Source: Paenibacillus lactis (lineage in GTDB: Bacteria > Bacillota > Bacilli > Paenibacillales > Paenibacillaceae). From it: 64,000 nucleotides of DNA. The notes under the pieces are model-generated. The model did not search any database and had not been told where the DNA came from. It was given only the letters and a program-made list of their open reading frames with translations. This document shows positions 25,208 through 34,447 of the stretch, piece by piece (the first letter of the stretch is position 1; every line of letters begins with the position of its first letter). The translations under genes were made by a program, and so were the position numbers. The stretch covers positions 124,001 to 188,000 of the forward strand of contig NZ_JAGGKI010000001.1 of assembly GCF_017873605.1 (NCBI RefSeq), read 5' to 3'.

Positions 25208-26332
25208 TTATTTGGAGCGGCTTTCGGGATTCGCCTTCATCCTCATGCGGTTGATCAGGCCCAGGATCGGCCGTTTGGTCTTGCCTACAAGCCCGATAAC
25301 CTCTGCGCCGATCTGCATGAAGCACATCATGACACAGATGACGACGAAGGTTACCCAGTTCGCCTCATACATGGCCGCCGAGGATTGAATGACGGCCAGA
25401 ACGCCGAAGAAAGCGGCAATCACATAAATGATCAGCACCGTCTGGCGGTGGCTGAATCCAAGCTCGCGCAGGCAATGATGCAAATGACCTTTGTCCGGCG
25501 CGAAGATCGGCTTCTTCTGAATTTTGCGGCGCACGATCGCGAAGAACGTATCCGACAGCGGCACCCCGATAATAATCAGCGGCGTAATGAACGATACGAT
25601 CGCAATCTGCTTGAAGCCGAGCAAGGACAGCATGGCCAAACTGAACCCAAGGAACAGTGAGCCGGTATCCCCCATGAAAATCTTGGCGGGATGGAAGTTA
25701 AAGAACAGGAATCCGATAATTCCGCCCAAGAGCAGCAGGCAGAGCAGAGCTACGGTCGTATTTCCCATCAGGAACGCCATGACGGAAATCGTCCCGATCG
25801 CAATACCGGACACGCCCGCAGCAAGACCATCGAGGCCGTCAATCAGGTTGATGGCATTGGTCACCCCGACAATCCAAAAGATGGTGAGCGGAATCGACAC
25901 CCAGCTCTCGAGCGCCGAGTACCGGTCCTGAAACGGTATATTTACAAAATCCACAGTAATATTAAATCCGAACACGACAACGCAGGCCGCTGCAATCTGT
26001 GCCAAGAACTTGACTTTGGCCGACAGCTCAAATCGGTCATCCAGGGCTCCGATCAGTACGATCATGGAACCGCCGATCAGAAAAGCCTTCATAAAGTTGG
26101 CATCCCGCGGCGAAAGGCTATCCGGCAAGAAAGGAAGCACTGCAATGAGTCCGAGCACAAAAGCCAGATAAATGCCAAGCCCGCCGAGACGGGGCATGAT
26201 TCGAGTATGAACTTTACGGGCATTCGGCACGTCGACGGCACCGATCTTGACCGCGAATTTTTTCACCAGCGGCGTAAGAACCAGAGCCAAAGCAAGCGCC
26301 ACGATAAACCCGATGATGTATATCATTAACAT
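25208..26332 (-). CDS. tagO: Undecaprenyl-phosphate GlcNAc-1-phosphate transferase TagO/WecA
   Basis: Integral membrane enzyme that starts wall-polymer synthesis by moving GlcNAc-1-P from UDP-GlcNAc to undecaprenyl phosphate. The 374-residue protein has about 11 hydrophobic segments. Family motifs: VPNARKVHTRIMPRLGG, the GALDDRFELSAKVKF aspartate motif, NAINLIDGLDGLAAG and FMGDTGSLFLGFSLA, plus the cytosolic His motif DKGHLHHCLRELG. Start ATG 26332 gives an immediate membrane helix; the long in-frame upstream reading is Arg/Glu-rich and unlike the family. It lies downstream of csaB and tagA, matching secondary cell wall polymer loci. Confidence 0.95.
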   Translation of the reverse strand: MLMIYIIGFIVALALALVLTPLVKKFAVKIGAVDVPNARKVHTRIMPRLGGLGIYLAFVLGLIAVLPFLPDSLSPRDANFMKAFLIGGSMIVLIGALDDRFELSAKVKFLAQIAAACVVVFGFNITVDFVNIPFQDRYSALESWVSIPLTIFWIVGVTNAINLIDGLDGLAAGVSGIAIGTISVMAFLMGNTTVALLCLLLLGGIIGFLFFNFHPAKIFMGDTGSLFLGFSLAMLSLLGFKQIAIVSFITPLIIIGVPLSDTFFAIVRRKIQKKPIFAPDKGHLHHCLRELGFSHRQTVLIIYVIAAFFGVLAVIQSSAAMYEANWVTFVVICVMMCFMQIGAEVIGLVGKTKRPILGLINRMRMKANPESRSK

Positions 26333-26445
26333 GTAATCATTCGACCCCCAATATTGTCTACCGGTTGAATTATACTCCCTTCGGGTCCGAAATCCAATAC
26401 CAATTTCCGGTGAAATCCCGGATATTCGCCATAGAAATAAGCGAT

Positions 26446-27204
26446 TTAGCTTGTTTTCGTTACGTTTTCTCTCTCGCGCAGCACTTTCACTACGAATTTC
26501 GGCAGCGCAAGCATTCTTTTGTAACGGGAGGGCTCCTTCAGAAGCCGGTAGAACCACTCAAGGCGCAGCTTCTGAAATACCTTCGGAGCGCGCTTGAGCT
26601 TGCCGGAAATAATATCGAAGGATCCGCCGACGCCCATAACGACAGGAACCTGCAGCGCCTGCTTATGCTTGGCGATCCAAGGCTCCTGATTGTCCGCACC
26701 GCGAGCGACAAACAATATGTCCGGCGAAGCGGCCCGGATCTCCTCGATGACGGCGGCATCTTCCTCAGGTCCGAAAAATCCGTCCCGATACCCGCATATA
26801 ATTGCAGCCGGATATTGCATTTGTAACCGATTGGCGGCTTCCTGAATCACTTCTGCCGTGGTTCCGAGCAAGTAAAACTTCCATCTGTAGGTTTCCCCGA
26901 CCCGGAGCAATTCATGTAACAGATCGAAGCCCGTAACACGTCCCTCCAGCGGATCGCCCCCTACTCCGGCAGCCCATACGATTCCGGTTCCATCCGGTAC
27001 GATGATCTCGGCGCTTTGCATCATGGCTTTATACTCGGGATTATTCTCTGCGGTCATGACCATAATCGGATTGGCTGTAATGACCTGATGCGGTTTCCCG
27101 GACTTTACGGCCTCCGTCAGATATTTGACGGTATCCTTCATGTCCATCTTGGAAAATGGAACCCCGAACACGGAAACGGTTGGAAAAGGTTTTGTCTGGT
27201 TCAT
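26446..27204 (-). CDS. tagA: WecG/TagA/CpsF-family N-acetylmannosaminyltransferase
   Basis: Adds ManNAc to lipid-linked GlcNAc, the committed step of the wall polymer. The 252-residue GT26 protein shows TANPIMVMTAENNPEY, IIVPDGTGIVWAA, a GYRDGFF loop, and the C-terminal GVGGSFDIISGKLKRAPK...RLEWFYRLLKEPSRYKRM block used for membrane association. Start ATG after AGAGGATGA, 7 bp past the csaB stop. The UDP-ManNAc donor would come from mnaA, at 51.6 kb in this window. Confidence 0.95.
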   Translation of the reverse strand: MNQTKPFPTVSVFGVPFSKMDMKDTVKYLTEAVKSGKPHQVITANPIMVMTAENNPEYKAMMQSAEIIVPDGTGIVWAAGVGGDPLEGRVTGFDLLHELLRVGETYRWKFYLLGTTAEVIQEAANRLQMQYPAAIICGYRDGFFGPEEDAAVIEEIRAASPDILFVARGADNQEPWIAKHKQALQVPVVMGVGGSFDIISGKLKRAPKVFQKLRLEWFYRLLKEPSRYKRMLALPKFVVKVLRERENVTKTS

Positions 27205-27211
27205 GATCTAA

Positions 27212-28474
27212 TCATCCTCTGTGGCGTAAATATTCGACGATGCGGCGGGCCGGCAGAGCAGCCTCCCGCTTCAGCTCGGCGATGGGTGCTTCATGCTCCG
27301 TCACCCATGCTTGCCCGCCGTCAAGCAGCTTCGCAATCTCGCTCTTCAGCCGGTCCGGATCCAGAGCCTCGCTGCTTCCGACAGGTTCGCAGCCCAGCCG
27401 CTTCAAGAAATGGTCAATCTTCGGATCATAGGAGATGCCGAGCAGCGGCACACGCCGATTCGCCGCATAGATCAAGCTGTGGAGGCGCATGCCGAGCACC
27501 ACATCGCATCGGCTGACCTCCCTCAGCATATCCTGGGGCTGCTGCTCCTCAACATAGTAGCTGATCTCGGAGCCGTTCGACCTAACATCGCCGATCAGCT
27601 CGGCAATATACCGGGAGGCTTCCAGATCATCCGGCTTGTGGAACGGAAGGAAGCGAAGATGCACCTTCCGGCTTGCAGCCAATTCCTTCAGTCCATCCGC
27701 GATGCTCTGAAGCTCCTTGAGCTCAGGGTGCCAACGGCGAACCGAAATTCCAATCGTCGGAAGATGGCCGTCACCCTGATCAATCTGACCAGCGGATGCT
27801 CCTGCACCGGACGCCGACGGATCAGCCTCGAGCGGAGCAGCTTGTCCTTCATCCGCTGCGATCCGTCGTTCACCTTGAGTATCTTTCAGAGCCGCTTCAT
27901 CCAGAACTCCATGGCTATGCTCCTGCTTGTCATCGGGGAGCGGAAGGCCCATGACCGGATCGGGAACAACCTGAATCGCATCTGCCGAAATTCCCATCGT
28001 CTGAAGGAGCTCGCCCGATTGGGTATCGCGAACAGAGATATACGAGCATTTTCGGAACACCGAGCGGATCATCGGATGGAAAAGCTTTCGGTTTACCGGT
28101 CCGACGCCCTGTGCGTAAATAAACGTCGGCTTGCCCAGCCACTGGGCAATCTTCAGAATGCCAAGGTAATATGGAATCGTCTTCGGACTGGTCGCATCCT
28201 GCAGAAGGCTGCCTCCCCCGCTGATCAAACCATCGCTCTCCTTGATCGCTTGCCTGACCTCGCCCAGCCTCATCCGATGCACGGATTTCACGCCGTACAT
28301 CGCCTCCGTCCATTCCGGATCGATCGAAAGGACGACCGGGTTGATGTTCACGCCGGCAGCCTGACCTTCCTGCTCGAGCGCGGTCAAAATCGACTTAAGC
28401 ACGGCCTCGTCGCCGCTGTTTTTAAATCCGTAATATCCGGAAATGACTATCGTCTTAGAAGTAGTGGTGACCAT
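27212..28474 (-). CDS. csaB: Polysaccharide pyruvyltransferase CsaB
   Basis: Adds the 4,6-linked pyruvate ketal to ManNAc of the secondary cell wall polymer, creating the ligand of SLH domains; so it should underlie anchoring of both SLH proteins in this window. Motifs: ISGYYGFKNSGDEAVL, ISGGGSLLQDATS, FIYAQGVGPVNR and the C-terminal LGMRLHSLIYAA. The start at 28474 (MVTTTSKTIVISGYYG) is preceded by AGAAAGGAT and overlaps the upstream gene by 28 nt. Between about residues 185 and 245 there is a low-complexity, Ala/Glu/Gly-rich insert (LEADPSASGAGASAGQ) not expected in the core fold. About 420 residues. Confidence 0.95.
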   Translation of the reverse strand: MVTTTSKTIVISGYYGFKNSGDEAVLKSILTALEQEGQAAGVNINPVVLSIDPEWTEAMYGVKSVHRMRLGEVRQAIKESDGLISGGGSLLQDATSPKTIPYYLGILKIAQWLGKPTFIYAQGVGPVNRKLFHPMIRSVFRKCSYISVRDTQSGELLQTMGISADAIQVVPDPVMGLPLPDDKQEHSHGVLDEAALKDTQGERRIAADEGQAAPLEADPSASGAGASAGQIDQGDGHLPTIGISVRRWHPELKELQSIADGLKELAASRKVHLRFLPFHKPDDLEASRYIAELIGDVRSNGSEISYYVEEQQPQDMLREVSRCDVVLGMRLHSLIYAANRRVPLLGISYDPKIDHFLKRLGCEPVGSSEALDPDRLKSEIAKLLDGGQAWVTEHEAPIAELKREAALPARRIVEYLRHRG

Positions 28475-30468
28475 CGTTTCCAGATCCTTTCTAATATCTG
28501 CCACGCCGCAATCGCAATCAAACCGATGATCAGGCCGAGTCCAAGGCCGAGCACCACGCGAATCGCCGAAATATAGATTGGCGTATGAATATGCGTAAAC
28601 GTTCCGACCATCGACAACTGCCCCATGACGCCAATAATAAGCAGGTAGACCGCATGGCGGTATTTAAAGGATAGGAAGACGCCAAGCACCATCATGGGAT
28701 GGGCCAGCAAAAATTCCTTGTTCCGCGGACGAACCCCAAAGGTGTTCTCCAGGAACGAGCGGAAGGCCATCTCGATCGGAGAAACAGCGCCCGCGTTGCC
28801 GGTCCGGCTTAAGTAGTACATGCCGACGATTCCAACGATGCCGGCCGCGATCACCCATGTGAGCGTAATCGGTGCCTTAAGCAGCTTCTGAATCGAGCTG
28901 TACGTAGATCCGCCCCGGTACAACACGACATAAACGGCAATCAAGGCGATCGGTGCCGCCGCCAGAAGGCTTACGCCGCGGAACTGATCCAGTACGAGCA
29001 TATAGGTCACATTGTTCAGCAGCGCAACCACGACCGGAACTGCAGCGAGCGATATGATCGTTGTTTTCACCAACAAAACAATGGAATGCGACACTCTTCG
29101 GCCTGCGCTCATGTCCGGAATGATCTTCTGCGTATCGTTGACCTTCCGAATGGCCAGTATGACGGCAACGGTCGGCGCACTGATGGCGGCAAACAAAGCG
29201 AGTGCCTGCTCGAGCAAGGTAGGCTTGAGGACGTACAGACCTGCGCTGCCAACCAAGCCAAGCAAGAAAGCCGGTACCGTCAGGAATGGGATGTAATACG
29301 AAATCATCAGCGTGATCAAGGCGATTGCGCCTATAACCGCTCCAAGCTTGAAGTAACGCTGCATGGAGGAGTCGGTGACTTTAAACGGCTCTGCAAGACC
29401 CATCGTAAATCCGTTGTCTTCCATCTTCTGAATCGCTTGTCCCGTACCCGTCAATGCGTCGATCAGATTATCCATCGGATGGGTGATCGATGCTTTGGTC
29501 ATGTCCCGGCTCGGCTCGGCATTCAAATAAAACATGCGGATATTCCGGTCCTTTGATGCGAGCGCAAACCGGTCCCCGATGGTTTCCGGGTCAAGATTAG
29601 CATCCCGCTCACTGAGGGAATAAATACGGGTGACGTTATAATCCGTCATATAAGCAAGCTGGGTAAATCCTTTTTGCGGACGCTTAATGTTTTCGATAGC
29701 CACAAGGCCGATATTGTACTGATTCAGGAGTTTACCGAAGGCGTTCAAACTCTTCTTATCGGCATTATCATTGAAGCCCTTGGCTGCATCACCTTCAAAC
29801 AAAATCCGCTTCACGCCGATATCGGAGAAATACGCCATCAGCTGCTCGACGTAAGCCTCGTCATACGGCAGACTGTCGGATAGACGCGGCACTATGGTAA
29901 AGCCCTTGTCCCGCAGCATCGCAATCGTTATCGGATCCGGCGTCATCGGTTTAATGACGGCATTGGAACGAGGCGTTTCAAGAACAAGACCGTCCATAGC
30001 CTTTTCATAGTTCCATGCTCTCACCGGAATCCCCAGTCTCGAATAGGTCTCCTCAATGATCGGCTTAATCAGAACTGCGCTTTCCTCGCTATTAAACGCA
30101 ATATACGTAAAGTTCTCATTCGGCGAAATCGTCGTTCCGGTTAAATCCGCTGCTTGCTGCGCGTCATAGACGGTAATTCGGCGGGATTTCACCAGCTCGT
30201 CGAGCGTGCTCTCGTAGAGCGCCATGCTCATAACGCCATTTTCCTTCAAGCGATCCAGCTGCTCGGATATGAAATCCTCCGGCTTGGCTTGGTATACCGA
30301 CACATCCAATAAATCACGGTAATCAAATACCAGTTCTACATTCTTGGATGTTGATTCTGTCTGCAGCCGGTCATAGCCCACCGGCAGAGACGCTGCAACG
30401 CCCAGAACAACCAGAATCCACAGCCACTTCCGGGCTGCCGTGTTCCAGCGTTTCCATTTCTGAACCAC
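28447..30468 (-). CDS. DUF5693 polytopic membrane protein
   Basis: A 673-residue protein with one N-terminal membrane helix, a large extracytoplasmic domain (about residues 35-360, with short repeats such as VQLMAYFSDIGVKRILFEGD), and roughly eight membrane helices in the C-terminal half ending in a basic tail. Family assignment to DUF5693 is from overall pattern and its place directly upstream of csaB. Translation starts at GTG after GGAGGTACTTTC and the 3' end overlaps csaB, so the two are probably coupled. A part in wall-polymer export or modification is a reasonable inference; no catalytic motif is visible. Confidence 0.85.
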   Translation of the reverse strand: MVQKWKRWNTAARKWLWILVVLGVAASLPVGYDRLQTESTSKNVELVFDYRDLLDVSVYQAKPEDFISEQLDRLKENGVMSMALYESTLDELVKSRRITVYDAQQAADLTGTTISPNENFTYIAFNSEESAVLIKPIIEETYSRLGIPVRAWNYEKAMDGLVLETPRSNAVIKPMTPDPITIAMLRDKGFTIVPRLSDSLPYDEAYVEQLMAYFSDIGVKRILFEGDAAKGFNDNADKKSLNAFGKLLNQYNIGLVAIENIKRPQKGFTQLAYMTDYNVTRIYSLSERDANLDPETIGDRFALASKDRNIRMFYLNAEPSRDMTKASITHPMDNLIDALTGTGQAIQKMEDNGFTMGLAEPFKVTDSSMQRYFKLGAVIGAIALITLMISYYIPFLTVPAFLLGLVGSAGLYVLKPTLLEQALALFAAISAPTVAVILAIRKVNDTQKIIPDMSAGRRVSHSIVLLVKTTIISLAAVPVVVALLNNVTYMLVLDQFRGVSLLAAAPIALIAVYVVLYRGGSTYSSIQKLLKAPITLTWVIAAGIVGIVGMYYLSRTGNAGAVSPIEMAFRSFLENTFGVRPRNKEFLLAHPMMVLGVFLSFKYRHAVYLLIIGVMGQLSMVGTFTHIHTPIYISAIRVVLGLGLGLIIGLIAIAAWQILERIWKRWSPLLLRR

Positions 30469-30499
30469 GAAAGTACCTCCTCATTGAACCTACAGGGTT

Positions 30500-30555
30500 A
30501 GCGAAGCGAATAGCGATGCCCCTAATCGATCGGCATACGCTCCATTCGCTTCGCT
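30500..30555. repeat. Long imperfect palindrome between pgcA and the DUF5693 gene
   Basis: Arms AGCGAAGCGAAT / ATTCGCTTCGCT are exact, with inner AGCG-ATGCC / GGCAT-ACGCT pairing, giving about 20 bp of stem. There is no U-tract on either side, so it is not a standard terminator. It recalls REP-like elements. Confidence 0.75.
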
Positions 30556-30599
30556 GATATCCTAAGTTTGTCCATCTCTAATTTGTTCGATTTAATCCA

Positions 30600-32318
30600 T
30601 TAGGCGTCGACGCGGGCCATTACGTGCTCAACCAGCGTTTGAATTTTCTCCTGCGCATCTGAAGCGGAAGCTCCGCGAACGGCGAAATATACCTTAATCT
30701 TCGGCTCGGTGCCCGATGGTCTCAAGCAGAACCAGGAGCCGTCCTCGAGCAGATACTTCAGTACATTTTCTTTCGGCAAGCCGTCGAGACCGTTCGCGTA
30801 ATCAAGCACCTGCTCGACCCGTATTCCGCCGATTTCCTGCGGAGGATCGTTGCGCCAATCCGACATTTTTGCCGCGATTTGCGCTACGCCATCCTTCCCT
30901 TTCAAGGTTCGGGACTCGAGCCTTTCCAGGAAATAACCGAACTGCTCATACAGCTCCTGAAGTACATCATACAAGGTCTTTCCTTGCCCTTTATAGTAAG
31001 CGGCCGCTTCGCAAATCAGCATGGAAGCCAGCACCGCATCTTTATCGCGGGCATAATTGCCTGCGAGGTAGCCGTAGCTTTCCTCATAGCCGAACAAGAA
31101 GGTGTGGCTGCCGGACTGCTCAAACTGAGTCATTTTCTCGCCGATATACTTAAAGCCCGTCAACGTATTCAGCACTGCTGCTCCGTAATGCTCGGCAATG
31201 GCCGCGCCCATTTCGCTGGTTACAATCGTCTTGATAACCGCTCCATTGTTCGGCAGCTTGCCCGCATCCTTCAGCTGGCTCATCAGATAATGAATCATGA
31301 TCGCACCGGACTGATTGCCGGTCAGCACGACATATTCTCCCTGACGGTTCTTAACGACGGCCCCCATGCGGTCGGCATCGGGATCGGTACCGATCAGAAT
31401 ATCAGCGCCCACTTCCTCGCCAAGCTTCATGGCCAGCGTAAACGCCTCGCGCTCTTCCGGGTTCGGAGACTTCACCGTGGAGAAATCGGCATCCGGCTGC
31501 TGCTGCTCCGGCACCACATAAATATGCTTGAATCCGATCGTTTCGAGGACACGCTTAACCGGCTCATGACCCGTGCCATGCAGCGGAGTAAACACGATTT
31601 TGAAATCATCGGCAAGCCGCGATGCAATCGCCTCCCGATTCACGGAAACAGCGGCAACCGTATCGATAAAGGCTTGATCCTCAGCTTCGCCAAGCCATAC
31701 GAGCAGACCCTGCGCTTCCGCTTCCTCCCTCGAAAGCTTCTTCACGGCGGCAAAGGAATCCACCTGCTGGATCAGGGCGATGACCTTCTCCGCTTCATGC
31801 GGCACCAGCTGGCCTCCCTCCTGATTGTATACCTTGTAGCCGTTATATTCCGGAGGGTTATGGCTTGCCGTAATTACAATTCCCGCCGAGGCACCAAGAT
31901 GGCGGACGCTGAACGATAATTGCGGCGTGGAGCGCAAAGACGGATACAGCTTGGCTACAATGCCGTTACCGGCAAGCACCAGAGCGGCCTCAAGCGCAAA
32001 CTCCGGCGAGAAATGCCTCGAATCATGAGCGATGACCACCGAAGGCTTCCCTTCCTTTTGACCATGGGTATCGAGAATATATTGGGCGAAGCCTTGCGTA
32101 GCCCGTCCTACGGTATATTTATTCATCCGATTGCTGCCGGCGCCGATCACGCCGCGAAGTCCGCCTGTACCGAACTCCAGATCGCGGTAGAACCGCTCCT
32201 CCAGCTCACGGGTATCATTCTCCAATGCGCGAAGCTCCCGTTTTGTCTCCTCATCGACATAAGGGTCATTTAACCAGCGCTGAACCGTATCCTTCGTTCT
32301 CTGACTCATCTCTGACAT
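30600..32318 (-). CDS. pgcA: Alpha-phosphoglucomutase / phosphomannomutase family
   Basis: Interconverts glucose-6-P and glucose-1-P, feeding UDP-glucose and envelope polymers. The 572-residue sequence has the active-site serine loop GIVITASHNPPEYNGYKVY, metal loop GTDPDADRMGAVV, sugar-specificity loop FGYEESYGYLAG and the phosphate-binding RPSGTEPKIKVYF. Length and FGTGGLRGVIGAGSNRMN near the N-terminus match Firmicute PgcA rather than GlmM. ATG 32318 follows AAGGGAGAT. It sits at the head of the surface-polymer block. Confidence 0.95.
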   Translation of the reverse strand: MSEMSQRTKDTVQRWLNDPYVDEETKRELRALENDTRELEERFYRDLEFGTGGLRGVIGAGSNRMNKYTVGRATQGFAQYILDTHGQKEGKPSVVIAHDSRHFSPEFALEAALVLAGNGIVAKLYPSLRSTPQLSFSVRHLGASAGIVITASHNPPEYNGYKVYNQEGGQLVPHEAEKVIALIQQVDSFAAVKKLSREEAEAQGLLVWLGEAEDQAFIDTVAAVSVNREAIASRLADDFKIVFTPLHGTGHEPVKRVLETIGFKHIYVVPEQQQPDADFSTVKSPNPEEREAFTLAMKLGEEVGADILIGTDPDADRMGAVVKNRQGEYVVLTGNQSGAIMIHYLMSQLKDAGKLPNNGAVIKTIVTSEMGAAIAEHYGAAVLNTLTGFKYIGEKMTQFEQSGSHTFLFGYEESYGYLAGNYARDKDAVLASMLICEAAAYYKGQGKTLYDVLQELYEQFGYFLERLESRTLKGKDGVAQIAAKMSDWRNDPPQEIGGIRVEQVLDYANGLDGLPKENVLKYLLEDGSWFCLRPSGTEPKIKVYFAVRGASASDAQEKIQTLVEHVMARVDA

Positions 32319-32350
32319 GAAAAAATATCTCCCTTCAAGCAAGAATTGTC

Positions 32351-32445
32351 TGCAAGAGGCTGTTCAAAAAGCCGTCTTTTGATCACACGGAGTGAACATG
32401 AAGACGCAATACTGATAAAACCGGCTTTTTGAACTCGCACTGCAT
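32351..32445. repeat. Inverted-repeat family 2, short copy
   Basis: Ends GTTCAAAAAGCCG (32362-32374) and CGGCTTTTTGAAC (32422-32434) are exact reverse complements, with TTTGATCAC and AGTGAA inside. The copy at 38368-38546 has the same ends with C changed to T on one side and G to A on the other, so pairing is kept. It lies just after fabZ and may act as its transcript end. Confidence 0.85.
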
Positions 32446-32448
32446 GGG

Positions 32449-32880
32449 CTATTCCTTGTCCGCAAGCGCGAACATAATTTCCCCCTCGGCAACCACGCGT
32501 CCGTCGACCGTTGCTGTCGCTTTTCCTTTTCCGATCATGCCCTTCAGGCGAATGATTTCAACTTCCAATCGGAGCGTATCCCCCGGCACGACTTGACCGC
32601 GGAACCGGAAGCCGTCGATCCCTGCCAGAAATCCCAGCTTTCCGCGGTTGCTCTCCACATTGAGAATAGCGACCGCACCGACTTGTGCCAAGGCCTCCAC
32701 AATAAGCACGCCCGGCATCACGGCATATTCGGGAAAATGGCCGACAAAGAACGGCTCGTTGATCGTTACGTTTTTGATACCGACTGCGCGCTTGCCGTCC
32801 TCGATCTCCACAATTTTATCAACAAGCAAAAACGGGGGGCGATGCGGAATAATCTCTTGAATCTGTTTAATATTCAACAT
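32449..32880 (-). CDS. fabZ: 3-hydroxyacyl-[ACP] dehydratase FabZ
   Basis: Dehydrates beta-hydroxyacyl-ACP in type II fatty-acid synthesis. The 143-residue hot-dog protein has [14 protein letters not shown], the catalytic His48 in [20 protein letters not shown] (with the conserved Glu), and a C-terminal strand ending [18 protein letters not shown] lies 10 nt before the ATG. It follows epuA and the flhOP genes as in B. subtilis (where it was ywpB), but about 410 bp separate it from epuA, so it may have its own promoter. Confidence 0.96.
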   Translation of the reverse strand: MLNIKQIQEIIPHRPPFLLVDKIVEIEDGKRAVGIKNVTINEPFFVGHFPEYAVMPGVLIVEALAQVGAVAILNVESNRGKLGFLAGIDGFRFRGQVVPGDTLRLEVEIIRLKGMIGKGKATATVDGRVVAEGEIMFALADKE

Positions 32881-33294
32881 TCTTCAAAATCCTCCTTATG
32901 TACGTACCCGCCAAGCACAGCATTTGAAAACGCGGGCCTCGAACTGACGGCTGTCTTTCGTGCTATGCTCTTGCCAGCGGGCATTAGAGTAACCTTCATT
33001 GTTCATCTCTAAGTTGAGCTTTTCTTTTCAAGTATGCATAAAAAAACGGGCATGCGGAAAAAATGATGATATCCTTCACCACTGCAGAAGTGAAGGTTTC
33101 ACATAAGGGGCTTTTTTCGCAGGACAGCTTTGTCGTTGCGGAGAAGGCCCTTTTTACGCATATGTGATTTCCTCATCAAAGAACCGATGTGCAAGTCCCA
33201 TCCCATTATACCGTTTTACCCTAAAAAAAGAAAACTCCCGGATTGGGAGTTTCAGCTTATATTAACACATTATTTCCATCACGTACTGCACCGG
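32881..33294. other. Intergenic region between epuA and fabZ
   Basis: Contains the epuA terminator (33223-33255) and a 7-bp hairpin CCTTCAC/GTGAAGG at 33073-33096 followed on the minus strand by ATATCATCATTTTTT, possibly a second weak terminator. No gene and no clear promoter. Confidence 0.6.
33223..33255 (-). terminator. Intrinsic terminator of the spoIIID-mbl-flhOP-epuA unit
   Basis: Minus strand AAACTCCC-AATCC-GGGAGTTT followed by TCTTTTTTT. Confidence 0.92.
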
Positions 33295-33543
33295 CTAAGG
33301 TGCGAAAATCAGGTCAAAAACATGCCTCCAAGTGTCCCAATTAAACACTTCGCTAAGCTCCTGCTTGCCCAGCACGACATAACCGAACGTCATGCCGCCA
33401 AACAATGCCAATATGAGCAAAATCGGGATCATGATCCGTACGGCAATTTTCCACCCGGAAGTTTTGGAGCGCGGCTTCGCTGCTTCCTTACTCTTGGATT
33501 CCGCCTTGGTTTCACGTTTCGCCCCGCTTTTCGGTTCGCTCAT
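33295..33543 (-). CDS. EpuA-family membrane protein
   Basis: An 82-residue protein with a highly charged Lys/Glu/Ser N-terminus (about 28 residues), one transmembrane helix (VRIMIPILLILALFGGMTFGYVV) and a short outside tail ending EVFNWDTWRHVFDLIF, the hallmark of the EpuA family (PF11772). Such proteins are often annotated 'RNA polymerase subunit beta' by propagation from fused homologues; the sequence gives no support for an RNA-polymerase role. The ATG follows GGTGGGC; the gene begins 10 bp after the flhP stop, so it is cotranscribed. Confidence 0.85.
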   Translation of the reverse strand: MSEPKSGAKRETKAESKSKEAAKPRSKTSGWKIAVRIMIPILLILALFGGMTFGYVVLGKQELSEVFNWDTWRHVFDLIFAP

Positions 33544-33552
33544 GATGCCCAC

Positions 33553-34374
33553 CTACCCTCGCATAGTGTTGGCAAGGTTCATCATAGTGTCGCTCGAGCT
33601 GAGTGCCCGCGAAGCCAGCTGGTAAGCCCGCTGAACTTCCATCATTTTGGTCATTTCCTCCGTCAGGTTGACGTTGGATTGCTCTACATAGCCGGACAGG
33701 ACCTTGGATTTTGCCGGATCAACCGGATTTCGCGGCGTCAGGTCGAAGACATCCCCTTCGGCGAGCCCGTTGCCGAGCACGAACTGATTATCCCCTACGG
33801 ATACAAGCCCCTCCGGACGATTCAGCTCGACCAGTTTCAATGTAGCCCCAGGTCTCCGACCAGCAGGCGTATCCAGGATGATCTGCCCGTTCTCATTGAC
33901 CGCAACCTTGCCATTAGCCGGCAGCGAAATCGGACGATTATTAACGTCCAGCACCGGATAGCCCTGGGAATTCACAAGCAGCACATTCTCGGCGTTGTTC
34001 GGATCCGGCGAAACATCAAAAGCGCCTTCCCGGGTATAGACGATCGTTCCGCCTGCCTGAACGGCAAACATGGCTTGTCCCTCAATCATCAGATCGAGCG
34101 GGTTGCCGGTTTCCCGCGGAGCCCCTTGATCCATATTCATCCCGAGGGAGGATAACCTCATCCCGTAGCCAAGCGTATAGCCTAGCGGCGTTGCGCGCCC
34201 GGGCCGGTCAAAATCCTGATGATGCCGCTGCACCTGAGTCAGGACATCCTCAAAGGACGCCTCTCGCTTCTTATATCCGACTGTATTCACGTTCGCCACA
34301 TTGTCTGCAATTACATCCAGCCGCTGCTGGAGCGCATTCATCGAGACCATGGCACTAATCATGGAGTTGTTCAT
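33553..34374 (-). CDS. flhP: Flagellar rod/hook-basal body protein FlhP (FlgG family)
   Basis: A 273-residue axial protein of the distal-rod type. The N-terminal signature is LQQRLDVIADNVANVNTVGYKK, and the C-terminus has the matching rod helix VEQSNVNLTEEMTKMMEVQRAYQLASRAL. The middle (YTREGAFDVSPDPNN, LVNSQGYPVLD) is the FlgG-type domain. GGAGGTAAGGA precedes the ATG. It pairs with flhO as in the mbl-flhO-flhP operon of B. subtilis, where the two proteins form the distal rod. Confidence 0.95.
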   Translation of the reverse strand: MNNSMISAMVSMNALQQRLDVIADNVANVNTVGYKKREASFEDVLTQVQRHHQDFDRPGRATPLGYTLGYGMRLSSLGMNMDQGAPRETGNPLDLMIEGQAMFAVQAGGTIVYTREGAFDVSPDPNNAENVLLVNSQGYPVLDVNNRPISLPANGKVAVNENGQIILDTPAGRRPGATLKLVELNRPEGLVSVGDNQFVLGNGLAEGDVFDLTPRNPVDPAKSKVLSGYVEQSNVNLTEEMTKMMEVQRAYQLASRALSSSDTMMNLANTMRG

Positions 34375-34447
34375 TCCTTACCTCCTGTAGGCTTACCTAA
34401 TCCTAAAACGAAATCTGCCGTCAGACCAGTTGGAGCTGCAGCCCATA

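Noticed and set aside
33295-33543. RNA polymerase beta-subunit annotation for the EpuA-like protein
   Set aside because: The sequence is a short charged tail plus one membrane helix; nothing resembles an RNA polymerase subunit.
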